The notes under the pieces were generated by a model, which made no database searches, had not been told where the DNA came from, and saw only the letters and a list, made by a program, of their open reading frames with translations. From Cunninghamia lanceolata (taxonomy: Eukaryota; Streptophyta; Pinopsida; Cupressales; Cupressaceae): 64,000 nt of DNA. Below, one piece after another: positions 1 through 11,529 of the stretch (positions are counted from its first letter, which is position 1; each line of letters starts with the position of its first letter). The position numbers were made by a program, and so were the translations under genes. The stretch spans positions 10,372,001 to 10,436,000 of the forward strand of contig BSBN01001807.1 of assembly GCA_027924645.1 (NCBI GenBank). Direction: 5' to 3'.

Positions 1-374
1 CAAGATCTAGGAGAAAACGGACAAAGACGAGAAGTTTAATCAGAGCTAAGGAAGAGACCTATGAATTAAGATTGAGCAATCCCTCCAAATTAGGAGGCAA
101 GATTACCTTGGAAGGTCAGCCAGAAAAATGGAAATGGAGGAGAGTTAAGAGCTTGGGATTAAGGAAAACACCGGGATTCACAAATCCAACCAACCCTTGT
201 CCCAGTAAGTCAAAAGAACCAAAAGAACCAATTTTTTACTTCCAAAAGCATTCGCAAAATTGGGTGTACACAGCGCAAGATAATCAACATATGAGCAAAT
301 TATTATCAGGTATATTTGTTGATGATCAAACACTTCCCTTCTTTCATGTTCTAATCTGTTGTTGTTTTTGGTGA
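1..374 (+). other. open reading segment running in from the window edge, possible exon
   Basis: Frame 3 is open from the first base to a TGA ending at 374, about 123 codons. The product is strongly basic at its start (RSRRKRTKTR) and later reads KWRRVKSLGLRK. I do not recognise a family. A GTAAGT near 205 could be a splice donor that would end an exon around residue 67, and the residues after it look less protein-like. It may be the end of a host exon, part of a retroelement, or chance. No start can be chosen because the frame is already open at the edge. Confidence 0.2.
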
Positions 375-715
375 TATAGAAGGTTACTAAACTACAGGGA
401 TTAAGAACATAAATCTTATTTAGCAAGTACAGCAGTTCATTTCTGGCAATTGCCAAATGTCATATTACTTGTAAATTTGTAATGATAGAGAAGCCATTAG
501 TAGAATAGCTTCATTAATGGAAACAGTTAATTTAAATGCAAGAGTGTCATGGCATGAATCAATTTTTACTCAAGATAAAAATAAAGATTCATAAAGTTAA
601 ATCTGAACTAAATATAAAAAATAATCATTATTTAGAAATTATGTTTGGTGCATTGATTCATTTTCTTGAAAGGCTCATCTCTAGGTCAAATCAAATAACA
701 TAGAAGAGTGAGGGC
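375..715. other. AT-rich spacer, no feature seen
   Basis: No coding frame, RNA gene or repeat terminus could be supported here. Confidence 0.6.
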
Positions 716-885
716 CGATCGGTATAATTTTAACGATCGGAACAAAGCATTACACCCACCCCGATGGAGCCAGCTCATGCCGATGAAGGCGATCGGTGAA
801 ATGGATAACTATCGGAGTAAAACGATGGGCTCACGCCGATAAAGAGTGTCATCCCGATGGGAAGGAAGGAAAAACGAGCCGATAA
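716..885. repeat. CpG-rich island 1 with CCGAT/ATCGG motifs
   Basis: About ten copies of CGATCGG, CCGAT or ATCGG lie within 170 bases of otherwise AT-rich DNA. It includes GATCGGTATAA, the reverse complement of the TTATACCGAT motif found again at 2253, 6052 and 6130. CpG is normally scarce in decayed plant repeats, so these blocks stand out. They look like dispersed copies of one unknown repeat. Confidence 0.5.
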
Positions 886-2190
886 GGCTATATTGGTGAT
901 ACTAAAATTACAATTAGTCTAAACTTTGTAAATAGTTAATAACTAATGGAAGAAACCCCATGTCAATAAAACAAGTATAAAAAAAATCAAAATAGCATGA
1001 GAAAATCAATCTCCTGAAAAAATAGTGCAAAAGATTATGATTAGCAAGAAAAGATTATTACTTTCTAATCTTGATAAAAGTGAATTTTTGTATATATGTA
1101 TTTAAATCTATCATATACTACCCAGTAAATCATAACTATGCCTCCCTTACATAATAATTCTTATATTACATAACAATCTATATTATATTTATTATGATCT
1201 TCTTCAAATGGAAACTACTCTTATCTTTTCTTAAAAACAAAAACATTAAAACCTAATCCCAATTAAAAGGCCCTAACAAATTTTCTAACTAAGTAATTTT
1301 ACCCATATTACCAGTTTGAGAAAAAATAATAATTCAAACCCTAAAAAGAAATTTAAATTTTACAATTAAATGGAAAGAAAATGTATAGGAAAAATGAAAT
1401 CAAACCCTAAAATGATCTTCTCAACTAATGGCAATTTCACAACATGTAAAATGGGATGCACTCAAGTTGTAAATCACTGAAGCTTTCGTAGGGGAACCCA
1501 TACTTAATTCTTCAAGAGACATGTTAAATGCATATATGTACAAATGTTAAGTGTTTAATTGGGTAAATTACTAATCTACATATCCAAATATTCAGTCCAA
1601 CAGACAAAAACAAGTACAAGCCCTGGTAAATGTTATGTAATAGATACCCCTCAATCATGGCATTGCAAACAGGTGCAAGCCCTATGACACAGCTGAAAAA
1701 GAAATTACCAATAATAAAACTTACCCTCCATTCTGCTGTCCAAGTTACCAATTTGACAAAATATATATAAAGAAAATAATAATCAAACCCAAACAAGATG
1801 TGTTTAGGTAAAGGGTAGTTATCCTCTTTTGGTTTCCATTTTACCAATTTAATGGAATTTAAACTTTAAATGAAATCAATTTACGCTAGACAGATATTTC
1901 AAGATATGAGTAATTTCACCTTGAAAATAATTAAAGCATTTCGCTTCCAATTCAACAAGAGAAAATAAACATTAAAAAAATAATTCAAACCCTGCCTACA
2001 CGCAATTTTAGCCTTTTTATTATCTTCCAATTCAACAGAAAAGAAAAAAATATAAAAACAAAAAATAATTCAAGCCCTAGCATGAAATCTATTTTCTATT
2101 TTGGCTCTAGCTCTCCGTTGCAAGAAAAAAAATATATGTAGAAGGAAAAACAATTCAAAGCCTATCAAAATTTTATTTTTATTTTACGAA
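886..2190. other. AT-rich spacer, no feature seen
   Basis: Long AT-rich sequence with poly-A-like runs and the recurring phrase 'aattcaaaccct'. No protein similarity or RNA gene was recognised on either strand. Confidence 0.6.
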
Positions 2191-2194
2191 TTCT

Positions 2195-2290
2195 ATCATC
2201 GGCATGACTTATACCGTCGGGAGGGCTTGTAAAGTGTTCGCCGATAGTAACATGTTATACCGATCAGCGTTTGGGGATGTCATGTCTTTG
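2195..2290. repeat. CpG-rich island 2 with TTATACCG motifs
   Basis: This block contains CATCGGCATGAC, TTATACCGTCGGG, GCCGATAGTAAC and TTATACCGATCAGCG. The motif set matches islands 1 and 3, so it is read as another copy of the same short dispersed repeat. Confidence 0.5.
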
Positions 2291-2694
2291 AGGCACCTTG
2301 TTCGGCACTCCACGTGCCCACCCATGCGCCTTGTCTTAGCTTGCATGCGTGCAACGAAACCATTACTGGGAAGCATGCTGTGTAAAAAATGGTGAGGGCA
2401 CACTCATTAAGGGATTCAATGTCTTGATGTGTCAAGTTTTTGGTGGTTTCACAGTCGGTATGCATATGGAGTAGAGATTTTCTTATGACAATGTCTATCA
2501 AAATTAAGAGATATTCTCCTTGCAAACTCAGTGCATGCTATGGTTTCTGAACATGAACAAGGGCGTCAGGAGCAGAGGCAATACGGACAAGTATAGTCTG
2601 CCTTACCAACTTATCATAGCGTACATCTCATTTATTCTCTATACGTTCTATTTTGTGCGGTTTTTCATTTTGTTTTTAATTTTATTGCAAATGT

Positions 2695-2821
2695 TTAGTG
2701 ATCATGGAGACTGTTTTAAGAGTATTAGTGAATTCTGTATTAAAGGTGATGAGAAATGTTCCAATAGAGATGAACAAACATTTGGTTGGACTCGATGAAG
2801 CTGAAGGTCACCAAGGAGAAA
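2695..2821 (+). pseudogene. short fragment resembling the linker and start of NB-ARC of a TIR-NBS resistance gene
   Basis: From the ATG at 2705 the frame reads ETVLRVLVNSVLKVMRNVP, then IEMNKHLVGLDEAEGH, and stops at TAA 2822. Plant TIR-NBS-LRR proteins have a linker of the form 'V..VL..VP.EV.KH.VGLDE' just before the P-loop, and this piece matches it over about 35 residues. It is preceded by an intron-acceptor-like TTTAG and followed by an AGGTAAT that could be a donor. No P-loop, kinase-2 or LRR part was found in the following 1.3 kb. It is best seen as an exon relic of an immune receptor gene. The match is short and could be coincidence. Confidence 0.35.
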
Positions 2822-2822
2822 G

Positions 2823-3953
2823 GTAATCTCGATTTAGATTTTATCTATATAAATTTTTAATGGAAATTCTATATAAATTTCTGTAAGACCTAAATGCCAC
2901 AGATAATTAATGGGGCTCTATTGTTCTTGTCAGTACTGATGTTTTGAAGGAAATTACAAGACTTGAAAGTTTGGCTCTCTATTATTTCAGAATTCTTCTT
3001 TTGCTTTCCAGCTTTCAGTCAACAAATTCTCCATCTAAGATATTATTAAGGTGACTTTTTGTTAACAAAGTCGCACACTGGTGAAAATTGAATATCTTAT
3101 GATCTGAAGAAGATAATTTCTTATCAGTAATTTTCCGAAGACACAAGATCATCCACAGGTTCATTTTGATGATATGGTTTATGTCATATGTTTTTGCCAA
3201 GTCACATTTACCTGTGGTTAACTCATTATAAAATTTTCAGCTATATCAACGAAGTCAGTCTGCTTGCCTTTCTAATTAATTTTTTTTATATACGGTAGGC
3301 ACAATAGTTATAAGGTTTCGCATAACCTTGTAATTTTTTCAATCGCTACATGTTTGACCAAACCATATTCTTAGGTAAAAATAAAGAGTTAAACATCATA
3401 TTTCTGTTTTGCTCAGTAGGGTTTGTTGTTCAAGTCCAACATAAGGTTTTTAACAGTCCATGGGATTGAGTAAAAAGTCTTCAAGAAAAATTGTGTTCAA
3501 TTTTTATATCAACATTTTGAATCACATATCAAGATGAGCAAAAATTGAGGCTCTCTCTACCTTTCGTGAATGATGGCTGTCTGTTTCTACCTCAGGCTTG
3601 CCAAAAACTATGATGAGGAAAAAACTGCTTATACCCCCCACAAAGCATCGAACTCTGGAGGTGGGAATCCTAGCGCCTCTTACTTATCTTTCTATACTAG
3701 TTTCTCAACCTGTCACTAACCATTAAACAAGCTCCTTTAGTTTATTTAACATTTTTAGTAAGCATTTAGGCTTTCTTCGTTATACCATCTTTGTTTGTCA
3801 TGTTGTTAAGAGTACATTTGAAGATGCACCGTAGGTGGTTTAGCAGTTCATGAATTTCTTTAGCTACAGCCATTTGATTCTAGGTTTCCAATTTTTGCTT
3901 TGTTAATTTGAATGTAGCTTATACGTCAGATCTAACATTCATATCTAATGCAG
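2823..3953. other. spacer, no supported feature
   Basis: Mixed AT-rich DNA. Small open frames occur on both strands but none resembles a protein family. Confidence 0.55.
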
Positions 3954-4206
3954 TAGAATTTCGCACTGAACAAAGTAGTATTATTATCCCAATAACTACA
4001 TGCCAAACTAATTATGCCTCATAAAGTTTTTTAATCTAATTACGTATAGTTTCTAATTTAGTTTCTAATATTTAGATAGTTTAATATATATTTTTTTAAT
4101 TTTAGTTTAAAATCTTTTAACATAGTTTTAAATATTAACTTAGGTTTAATTTTAATTTTAATTTTGAACATCTATAGTTTGGTACTTTGTTCAGTGTGAA
4201 ATTCTA
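3954..4206. mobile_element. MITE-like inverted-repeat element of about 250 bp
   Basis: TAGAATTTCGCACTGAACAA (from 3954) reappears as its reverse complement, ending at 4206, where it reads TTGTTCAGTGTGAAATTCTA. The arms are about 24 bases with one or two mismatches and enclose AT-rich DNA. This fits a miniature inverted-repeat transposon or a decayed foldback element. No transposase is encoded and a target duplication is not clear. Confidence 0.5.
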
Positions 4207-4310
4207 AATATACAGAAAACTAATTATTGCCGCAGAAAGTTTTTTTAACCTAATTACCTATAGTTTCTAATTTAGTTTCTAATATTTAGATAGTTTAATA
4301 TAGTTTTTTT
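4009..4310. repeat. direct repeat pair around TTTCTAATTTAGTTTCTAATATTTAG
   Basis: The segment near 4020-4093, including 'tagtttctaatttagtttc', recurs near 4245-4310 with few changes. One copy lies inside the inverted-repeat element and one just outside it, so the element was rearranged or partly duplicated after insertion. Confidence 0.55.
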
Positions 4311-4774
4311 TTAATATATATATATATTCTATACCAATAAATAGATATTTATTAAAATATCAACTCTATATCATTTCTAATAAAATATTATAATATTTTC
4401 TACTAATAATATATTCAACTAATTTCAACAGGCACAAACTTACATTGGGGCACAGTTGTAGGGAACATGATAGGTCATAGCCATCTTGGAACGACCCAAA
4501 ACCTATATACAATTCAAACGGCCATTCCATACAGGGTTGAGACCATGTTTGTTAAGGCTTAAATCATATAAATTATATTATAAAAATTTGTATAGAAAAA
4601 ACTTATTATTATAATTAATCATAAGTAAGAAGGGCCAATAAATTTTTAGTTGATAAGCACAATAAATTTAAAATTCTAGGTCTCACTCCATTTCATTGTC
4701 TGTTCAGGACTGAAATGTGAGTCAAATAGAATCCATCAAAGTTTACCGAAAAGCTTAAAACAGTTCACATATTG
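4311..4774. other. AT-rich spacer, no feature seen
   Basis: No reading frame or repeat terminus is supported. Confidence 0.55.
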
Positions 4775-4879
4775 GATGAACAATTGCAAGATGTATACAA
4801 CAATAAGAAAAGATGAACAATTGCAAGTTGTATACAACAATAAGAAAAGATGAACAATTGCAAGTTGTATACAGCAATA
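4775..4879. repeat. 37-bp tandem repeat, 2.8 copies
   Basis: The unit begins GATGAACAATTGCAAG and starts at 4775, 4812 and 4849, exactly 37 bases apart, with one or two substitutions per copy. The copies touch without spacers, so this is a simple tandem array. Confidence 0.85.
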
Positions 4880-5368
4880 ATGTTATGTTATAAACAACTA
4901 AAGCCAACTTCATCTAATTTTTAAAAGCTAAACCAAACATACAGTGCCCTTAAGACATGATACAAAAATCAAAAGTTACAACTACAGAACAAAAATATTC
5001 AAAATGAAAAGTTTGTTTTGAGAGGCCTTCCTCATTCAATAAATTCAAAATATAAGATATGGGAAAATATTTCTATCCAAAACTACTAATAGTTGAAACT
5101 TAGAAATAAAACATACCTCTATTATAAGCTTTACAGTAAAAGAGTGAAGTGATGAATGCAAATCTAATAAAAACTATAAAACTAAGCGTATATATAAGCT
5201 TTTTTTCCAGTTTTGTCACCGCCTAAAGAGCATTGATTATACCGTAGATGGTACATATGTGGCTAAACAGGTTGGCAAAAAGTCATTTAATGCATAGAAT
5301 AAAATATCTAAGATAGTAAATTTTGAATGGATTGTTGGGTCATAGAATTAATTGCATATCTTTATCAC
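4880..5368. other. AT-rich spacer, no feature seen
   Basis: No supported coding or RNA feature. Confidence 0.55.
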
Positions 5369-5444
5369 AGATATTTTCTTTGTTGGTAGATATTATCAAA
5401 TTATAAAGATATTTTCTTTTTTGGTAGATATTATCAAATTCTAA
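5369..5444. repeat. 38-bp tandem duplication
   Basis: AGATATTTTCTTTGTTGGTA followed by GATATTATCAAATT occurs twice, at 5369 and 5407, with two differences. It is a simple local duplication. Confidence 0.8.
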
Positions 5445-5925
5445 ATATATTGTTATGGAATTTATAATAAATAATGTATAACTAAAATTTCATGTTATGT
5501 AAACTTAAAATATTAATAACTATATATATATTGATTTAATTAAACTATTCATTTATAAAATTTAAAAATCAATATATATTTAAAAAAATTGAATTCAACC
5601 TAAACTTAATCTAAATTATATTTTCTACAAATTTAGATGAATAAACGTATTAAAAATAAACTGTAAAACATATACATTAAATCTTTGTTTTTAATTACAA
5701 AAGCTCAAGCTAATAATTAAATTCTTTCAATGTCTTCATTCGTTAAGAGTAAACGCACTTTCTAAATTATAACCATCCAAATGCAGCCATCCTGCTAGAG
5801 CCTTTCACCGTTGATAAAATAGTTTGTGGGATTCGGTAAAAACAAAAATTCTAATACCTAAATTTGCTGAATGACTTTGCATAGTGGGAAAAAAAATGGA
5901 ATCACGAAAATCAGGGATCAGAAAG
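5445..5925. other. AT-rich spacer, no feature seen
   Basis: No supported feature. Confidence 0.55.
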
Positions 5926-6145
5926 ACCACACCTTTCGCTGAGACAAATCCATCAAACTCCGATAGACCTTGTTATGTCGATAACCAAATGTTTCATCAG
6001 CGAAAGAACAACCTTCGGCGAGAAAACTTTGAACTCGGCCGATCATCCAAGTTATACCGATGGCCAATGGCCATTGGGGAGATCATACCTTTCGGGGAGA
6101 CAATTCCTAACATTGCCGACGGGCAATGTTATACCGATGAACGCA
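5926..6145. repeat. CpG-rich island 3 with TTATACCGATG motifs
   Basis: The block contains CTCCGATAGACC, GTCGATAACC, GGCCGATCATCC, TTATACCGATGG, TGCCGACGGGC and TTATACCGATGA within about 210 bases. It shares its motif set with the islands at 716 and 2195. It also carries an internal near-repeat: GATCATACCTTTCGGGGAGA resembles GACCACACCTTTCGCTGAGA upstream. Confidence 0.5.
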
Positions 6146-7200
6146 AGCACTTGTTTCCGTTTTCGTTCAGAGCGTTCATTTCCTTTTGTGTTTATGGCAG
6201 CCCCTTTTGTCCTCGAAATATGCTCTTTTACCTGCATTGTTAATCCACTCCATGATGGGAAATCTCGCCAAGGTTTTCAAGAACTGCTGCCGGCGCATTT
6301 TTTCTGGCTGTCCGGTCTTCGATATTTCGGTCGCTCAAGAATTTTTACGGCATCAATCTACAATTTTATTGAGTTTGTATTCACGTATGTGGGGAAGATG
6401 AATAGGTTTAATGTTTTTTGATTTCTGTTAACGCCCTGGCCAATGCAGATTGATGGTGTGAATCTGAAACGCTTATTTTCCGCGGCCATTTTTTTCCCAG
6501 TCTTCATTTTCCTTTGCCTTCGCTTGACAAAAATCACGCCGGGGAATTTTCTAAACTCGTTGGTTGTTCTCACGCCAGAAAAAATTCTTGTCAGAATAAG
6601 TCTCATGTCGTTTAAATGCCCTCTGCCACTAATTTCGTTTGCGGTATGTGCGTTTTACACCGTTTTTACTCCTCATAGTGTGTCCAGTAGTATGCTTTTT
6701 GGGTGTGGCTCTTAAAAACCCTTTTAAAAATTTTAAATGTTTTGAAATCCGCCGTTGAGTAGCGTTAAATCAGTTTTTTGAGGAGATTGACCGGAGGTAA
6801 TTTCCAGATTGCCTTGGAATCTAACGTAACTTGTCCCTTGAAAAAAGTGAACTGGTTTAAATAAAATCTTGTCCATCGCCAATCAGATAGATGATTTGGT
6901 CTGCAGTACTGTTTTGGCAGCAGAGTTTAATGATGAATAAATGCCCCCAGCCTCTCGAAAATGCGTGAGATAAATGAGAAATGCCCACCATTGATGCGTG
7001 AACGGAAACGAAAAAAAACACCACGAAAAGAGAAAAAGCGGCAACGAAAATCTGGCAAAGAAAAATTGACGGTAAAACGGAAAACGAACGGTCGGATCTT
7101 TTTCAATCGTCTTGGCACTAATGTGGACAATTTTCAACCATAGATTCTAAAAGTCAGCCCTCTTGTTCACAAAGGGAACGCCTTCGGCGTAATTATGACG
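6146..7200. other. CpG-rich segment with pyrimidine-rich left and purine-rich right halves
   Basis: This kilobase keeps many CG dinucleotides, unlike its surroundings. The left part has phrases such as TTTCCGTTTTCGTTCAGAGCG. The right part (6995-7100) has purine-rich near-complements such as GAACGGAAACGAAAA and ACGGAAAACGAACGG. The halves therefore resemble a very diverged inverted repeat. It may be a DNA transposon relic or an old CpG-rich promoter. Confidence 0.35.
6252..6401 (+). CDS. small unrecognised ORF in the CpG-rich segment
   Basis: An ATG pair at 6252/6255 opens a frame beginning MMGNLAKVFKNCCRRIFSG and ending at 6401. It has a high CpG content and a Gly after the second Met, which could in principle be myristoylated. 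No family is recognised and no further exon is visible. The true status is unknown and chance is quite possible. Confidence 0.15.
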   Translation: MMGNLAKVFKNCCRRIFSGCPVFDISVAQEFLRHQSTILLSLYSRMWGR

Positions 7201-8189
7201 GATGGATCAGAATAGAAAAAAAGATGCTTCAACCATAAATTACAAATATCTATCTTTAACTATCCATATGTACATTGAATATATGATTTTAACTTTTGAA
7301 CTAGTCATATGCACATTGAATATATGTTTTTAGAATCTTAACTGACTAATATGTACACCATAGATACAATTTATCAACAGAGTATTATAGCAGTGTTTGA
7401 GTTGTATGGTGCCACACCATACTCAAAAACTTATGGCTATGACAAATTCACTGCACTTGGAATAGGGACCTCCCATGTGAAACACAACAGCAAGGAAAGA
7501 CGAGAAAGATGCTATATGAAAGCAAGAAACATCAATATATAGCTTCAAGCTTCATAGAATTTATTTTTAGCTTAGGTTATAAACAAACAGTTGAATGCAA
7601 GCTGAACCATGAGGAAAGATTGGGGAATTTTGAAAATTCAAACACTGAACATGTTTGCTAATTTTTCTTTTTAAAAGTTCTACACTCGCCAAAAGCATGC
7701 AAGAGGCTAGAGCTGAAAGCAACAACTTATAATTTAAGGGAACAAAGAAATAAATCTAATCTTGGCAATGGGCACATGCACTTGTTTGCCCTGCTCGAAA
7801 GGATATTTATCTAAAGTCATTATCAAGGCAGCAGTTTGCATGTGCCAATTGTGATTAGATCCAAAAAAATATATATATACCATATTACCAAGGTTGCAAT
7901 TCTTTCTTGGACCACCTGGCCTGGCGTAGCCAGTCAGCTAGTGTCTCATCTATCAACACTATTTTAAAAATACAGTTAACTAAACCTGCTCTTAGAAATG
8001 TCCAGATACATTGAATGAAAATCTTAATTACACAAACAAAAGAAAATATTCATTACAAGAGATATGTTTTGATTAGTCACCAAGGGACCCTACATCAAAT
8101 TTCAGATCGATGTAAGGAATCAGCTCCCATTTTGGCACAGGCAGGCAAGATACTGGCAAAAGTTGTCCAATTTGGCTTTGCACTTGCCA
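7201..8189. other. spacer, no supported feature
   Basis: AT-rich DNA. The phrase 'cacattgaatatatg' occurs twice near 7270-7330. No gene seen. Confidence 0.5.
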
Positions 8190-8383
8190 GTTGCATTTGC
8201 TTGGAAGTTTGTAAAGACTTTTCAAAATCCATTTTGCATACATGTCCAAAGTTTGCGGGAGGGTGTTAAAGAATGCAAATTGCAAGTTGCATTTGCTTGG
8301 AAGTTTGTAAAGACTTTTCAAAATCCATTTTGCATACATGTCCAAAGTTTGCGGAAGGGTGTTAAAGAATGCAAATTGCAAGT
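8190..8383. repeat. 96-bp tandem duplication
   Basis: GTTGCATTTGCTTGGAAG begins copies at 8190 and 8286. They match over 96 bases with essentially one difference (GCGGGAGG against GCGGAAGG). The copies are so alike that the duplication is recent compared with the decayed surroundings. Open frames on both strands across it are a by-product of the duplication. Confidence 0.9.
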
Positions 8384-8899
8384 GATAAACTAATGGAGAT
8401 TGTCTTCCTATGTCGTAGCCGGATTTAAATCATTAATACCCCGAACTACATCAATTCGATTCACATTAGCAAGACTGCCCCAAAAAAAAAGGAATGTTTA
8501 ACTTCAAAAAAAAAAACTTTGGCTATAAATCAACGAAAAAATCAAGGAAATGACAGAAAAATAAGCAGAAATATGTGGTGAAATAGAAATAATTCACACA
8601 AAATAGACAACACAGGTTTACATGGAAAATCTGGTAATGTACCAGAAAGAACCCACAGGCAAAGATCTCTCAATTCTATTCTAGAAGAAAATTCATTGTT
8701 ACAAAAACTTTTTCTCATGCCTTCGCATTCAAGCTCAACTAACTTAAATAACCACAAAAAAATACATGCAAAAAATAAATCTTTTTCGAAAAAAGATTTC
8801 CATGCTTAAAAACGCAAGTGACACTTCCGCATGTAATTGTGCATGGTGAACACATGTCATATGGCTAAAAAAATAATAAATTGACTTCACATACCAACA
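8384..8899 (-). mobile_element. 3' LTR of Copia element F, outer end not defined
   Basis: On the minus strand a polypurine tract (8900-8910) is followed at 8899 by TGTTGGTATGTGAAGTC, a typical LTR start. The LTR therefore runs leftward from 8899. Its other end cannot be fixed because the partner 5' LTR is absent. The tandem duplication at 8190-8383 may be just outside it or part of it. Confidence 0.6.
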
Positions 8900-8910
8900 A
8901 TCTCTCCCTT
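8900..8910 (-). other. polypurine tract of Copia F
   Basis: The minus strand reads AAGGGAGAGAT directly before the LTR start TGTTGG. This is the usual plus-strand primer of LTR retrotransposons. Confidence 0.75.
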
Positions 8911-8949
8911 GAAGTCAAGTTTCTGCCTTGTGAATATCTCCTCCTATTG

Positions 8950-11430
8950 AAAGACCAATGCCATTGCTACCTATCATCAAGTGATGTGTAAGCCAAGAGA
9001 AGTTCTGCACCATATGAACTTCTCTCTACTAGTAGGCTTCGTTAAAATATCTGTTGGATTTATATCAATGTGTATCTTGGCCAAAGAGACTTGTCCTCCT
9101 TCCACCACCTCGCGTACAAAGTGATACTGTACATCAATATGTTTCGTTCTGGCATGGTAAACTAAGTTCCATGCTAAGTGTAAAGCACTCTAGCCGTCAC
9201 AATGCAACACCATGTTATCCTGCTTTACCTGCAATTCACCCAAAAGTCTATGAAGCCAGATTGCCTCCTTGCTAGCTTGTGTTGTTGCCATATATTCAGC
9301 TTCAATAGTAAACAAAGCCACCATTATCTACAACTTTGAGACCCAGCTAACAATACCTCCTGTTAAGGAGAAAACATAACATGTAGTGGATTTTCTCTTA
9401 TCTCTATCTCTACCAAAATTTGCATCCACATACCCATTAACTTGAAGACTACTCCTACTGTAATAGATAGCAGCATTAGAAGTGCCCCTCAAATACCTGA
9501 GAATCCACTTTGAACATCCGTCCAATGATCACAACCTAGATTCGCCATGAAATGACTGACTACTCCCATTGCTTGTGCAATGTCTAGTTTGGTGCACACC
9601 ATGGCGAACATAAGACTACCAATTGTTGATGAGTACAATACACAATACATCTATGTCTTCTCTGCTTCTGTGCTAGGGCACTATTCTGAAGATAATTAAT
9701 ATGAATAGGAAATGGAATACTAACTAGTTGTGCATTGTGCATATTGAAGCGCTGCAAAATATTTTCCACATAATTCTTCTGTGACAACCAAATATTCCTG
9801 TTCTTTCTATCTCTATGTATCCTTATTCTAAGAATCTGATTTACATTTCCTAAGTCCTTAATTTCAAACCTCCTAGCAAGATGAGCTTTTAACCCGATGA
9901 TTCTATGCATGTTGGGACCTGCTACCAACATATCATCTACATACAAAAGAAAAATAATGAAACTACCATCTTCAAACATTTTAAAGTAGCCACAATGCTC
10001 AGCGTCATATCTACTAAAACCCAAACTCATCATGAAGGAATCAAATCACTTGTACCAACACCTTGGCAACTATTTAAAACCATACAATGATTTGTTTAAC
10101 ATGCATTCTAGATTCTCCTTGTCATTTTCATCAAAACCTTTCGGTTGTTCCATATAAATTTCCTTAGAGAGGTTACCAGGCAAGAAATTTTTTTTAACAT
10201 CTAATTGTTCTAGCTCTCCAAATCAAGACTAGCAACAAGAGCCAAAACAACTCTAACACATACTTAATCACACTACAAGTGAAAAGATTTCATCAAAATC
10301 AATACCAGATTTTTGTGCATATCCTTGGCCATCAACCGAGATTTATATTGCTCCACATTATCATTTATATCCCTTTTTAGTTTGAAAGCCCACTTGTTTC
10401 CAATAATTGTTCACCCCTTAGGCAATTACACAAGCTCCCGCGTTTTATTTTATGGAGAGCTCTCATCTCCTCATCCATGGTTGCTCTGCATTTGTTTGCA
10501 TCTTCATGTTCACAAACCTCCTAATATGAGCTAGGCTCACCAACATCACTAAGTAAACCATAAGTTGAATTACAATTAAGAGAGTACCTTGCTAGTGGTT
10601 TGATCACTCTAGTGGATCTCCTCGGAAGGGGTAATGTGTTACCTTGTGGCTCATTTGGTTGTTGTTCAACCTCATGATCATATAACTGATTATGATTATT
10701 ATCTTGCTAATTTTCATGAATAGGTGGCTGATTTTCATCTAGCAACTACATATTAGCATCATACTTTTCCACCTCTACTGGAATAATTTCTGTACTTTGT
10801 TGTTATTTACTTATTTGCACTAAATTTTTATTAAAATAAACATCTCACCTAATAATAATCTTGCGGGTAGAAGTATCCCACAACCTATACCCCTTTGTAC
10901 CTTCTACATAACCAAAAAAATGCATTTCACAGACTTTGCATCCATCTTATTCCTATCCTCTTTGGGAATATGAGCATAAGTATCATAACCAAAAACATGA
11001 AGAAAACCATAATCAACTAGTTTAACTATCCATACTTCTTCAGGAAGTTGACGATCTAGAGTTGTAGTGTGTGATCTATTAATCAAGAAACATGTTGTAG
11101 AAACAACTTCACCCCAAAATTTCTACTCCAATCCACCAGTTCTTAGCATACATCTAACTCTCTTCATAATTGTTTGGTTCATCCTTTCAACAATACCATT
11201 TTGTTGTGGTGTTCTAGGAATTGTCAATTGCCTTGCAATACCATGCTCACTGCAAAACTGATTAAACTCACCTTAACAAAATTCCCCTTCATTATCTTTT
11301 CTAAGACACTTTATTGTCTTTCCTTTTTGATTCTCTACTAAAGCTTTAAACTTCTTAAAATAAGAAAATACATCAGATTTCTTCTTCAACAGATAAATCC
11401 ACACCTTGGAAAGAGTGGAAGTGGAAATCC
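8950..11430 (-). pseudogene. Ty1/Copia pol relic (integrase end, reverse transcriptase, RNase H), 5'-truncated
   Basis: Read on the minus strand, the order is that of Copia pol. Integrase pieces lie at about 11405-11090, with VWIYLLKKKSDVF and NGIVERMNQTI. The post-integrase segment follows at 11086-10904 (YDTYAHIPKEDRNKMDAKS). Reverse transcriptase at 10250-9584 has GIDFDEIFSPV, then IYMEQPKGF and the catalytic LYVDDMLVAG. RNase H lies at 9525-9000, with WILRYLRGTSNA, TCYVFSLTGG and near its end IHIDINPTDILTK. Frameshifts and stops are frequent. Gag, protease, the start of integrase and the 5' LTR are missing, and the break abuts the LINE fragment near 11.5 kb. The polypurine tract and 3' LTR are in the right place at 8910-8384. 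Confidence 0.9.
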
Positions 11431-11529
11431 CTTCAAGTACCTGAAGCACAAAAAGAGAGCCTAATGATCGAACTTGCTGGTAGGAAGGTTTTTATATTAG
11501 AGAGGGACGATTGCATCAAATGGTGTAGT

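Noticed and set aside
1524..1847. Minus-strand 107-codon hydrophobic frame
   Set aside because: AT-driven composition, no domain, no supporting context.
4775..4879. CRISPR-like repeat array
   Set aside because: The 37-bp copies are contiguous with no spacers, in plant-type DNA.
9905..10534. Plus-strand open frames at 9054-10534
   Set aside because: They are antisense shadows of the minus-strand Copia F pol, which has clear motifs.
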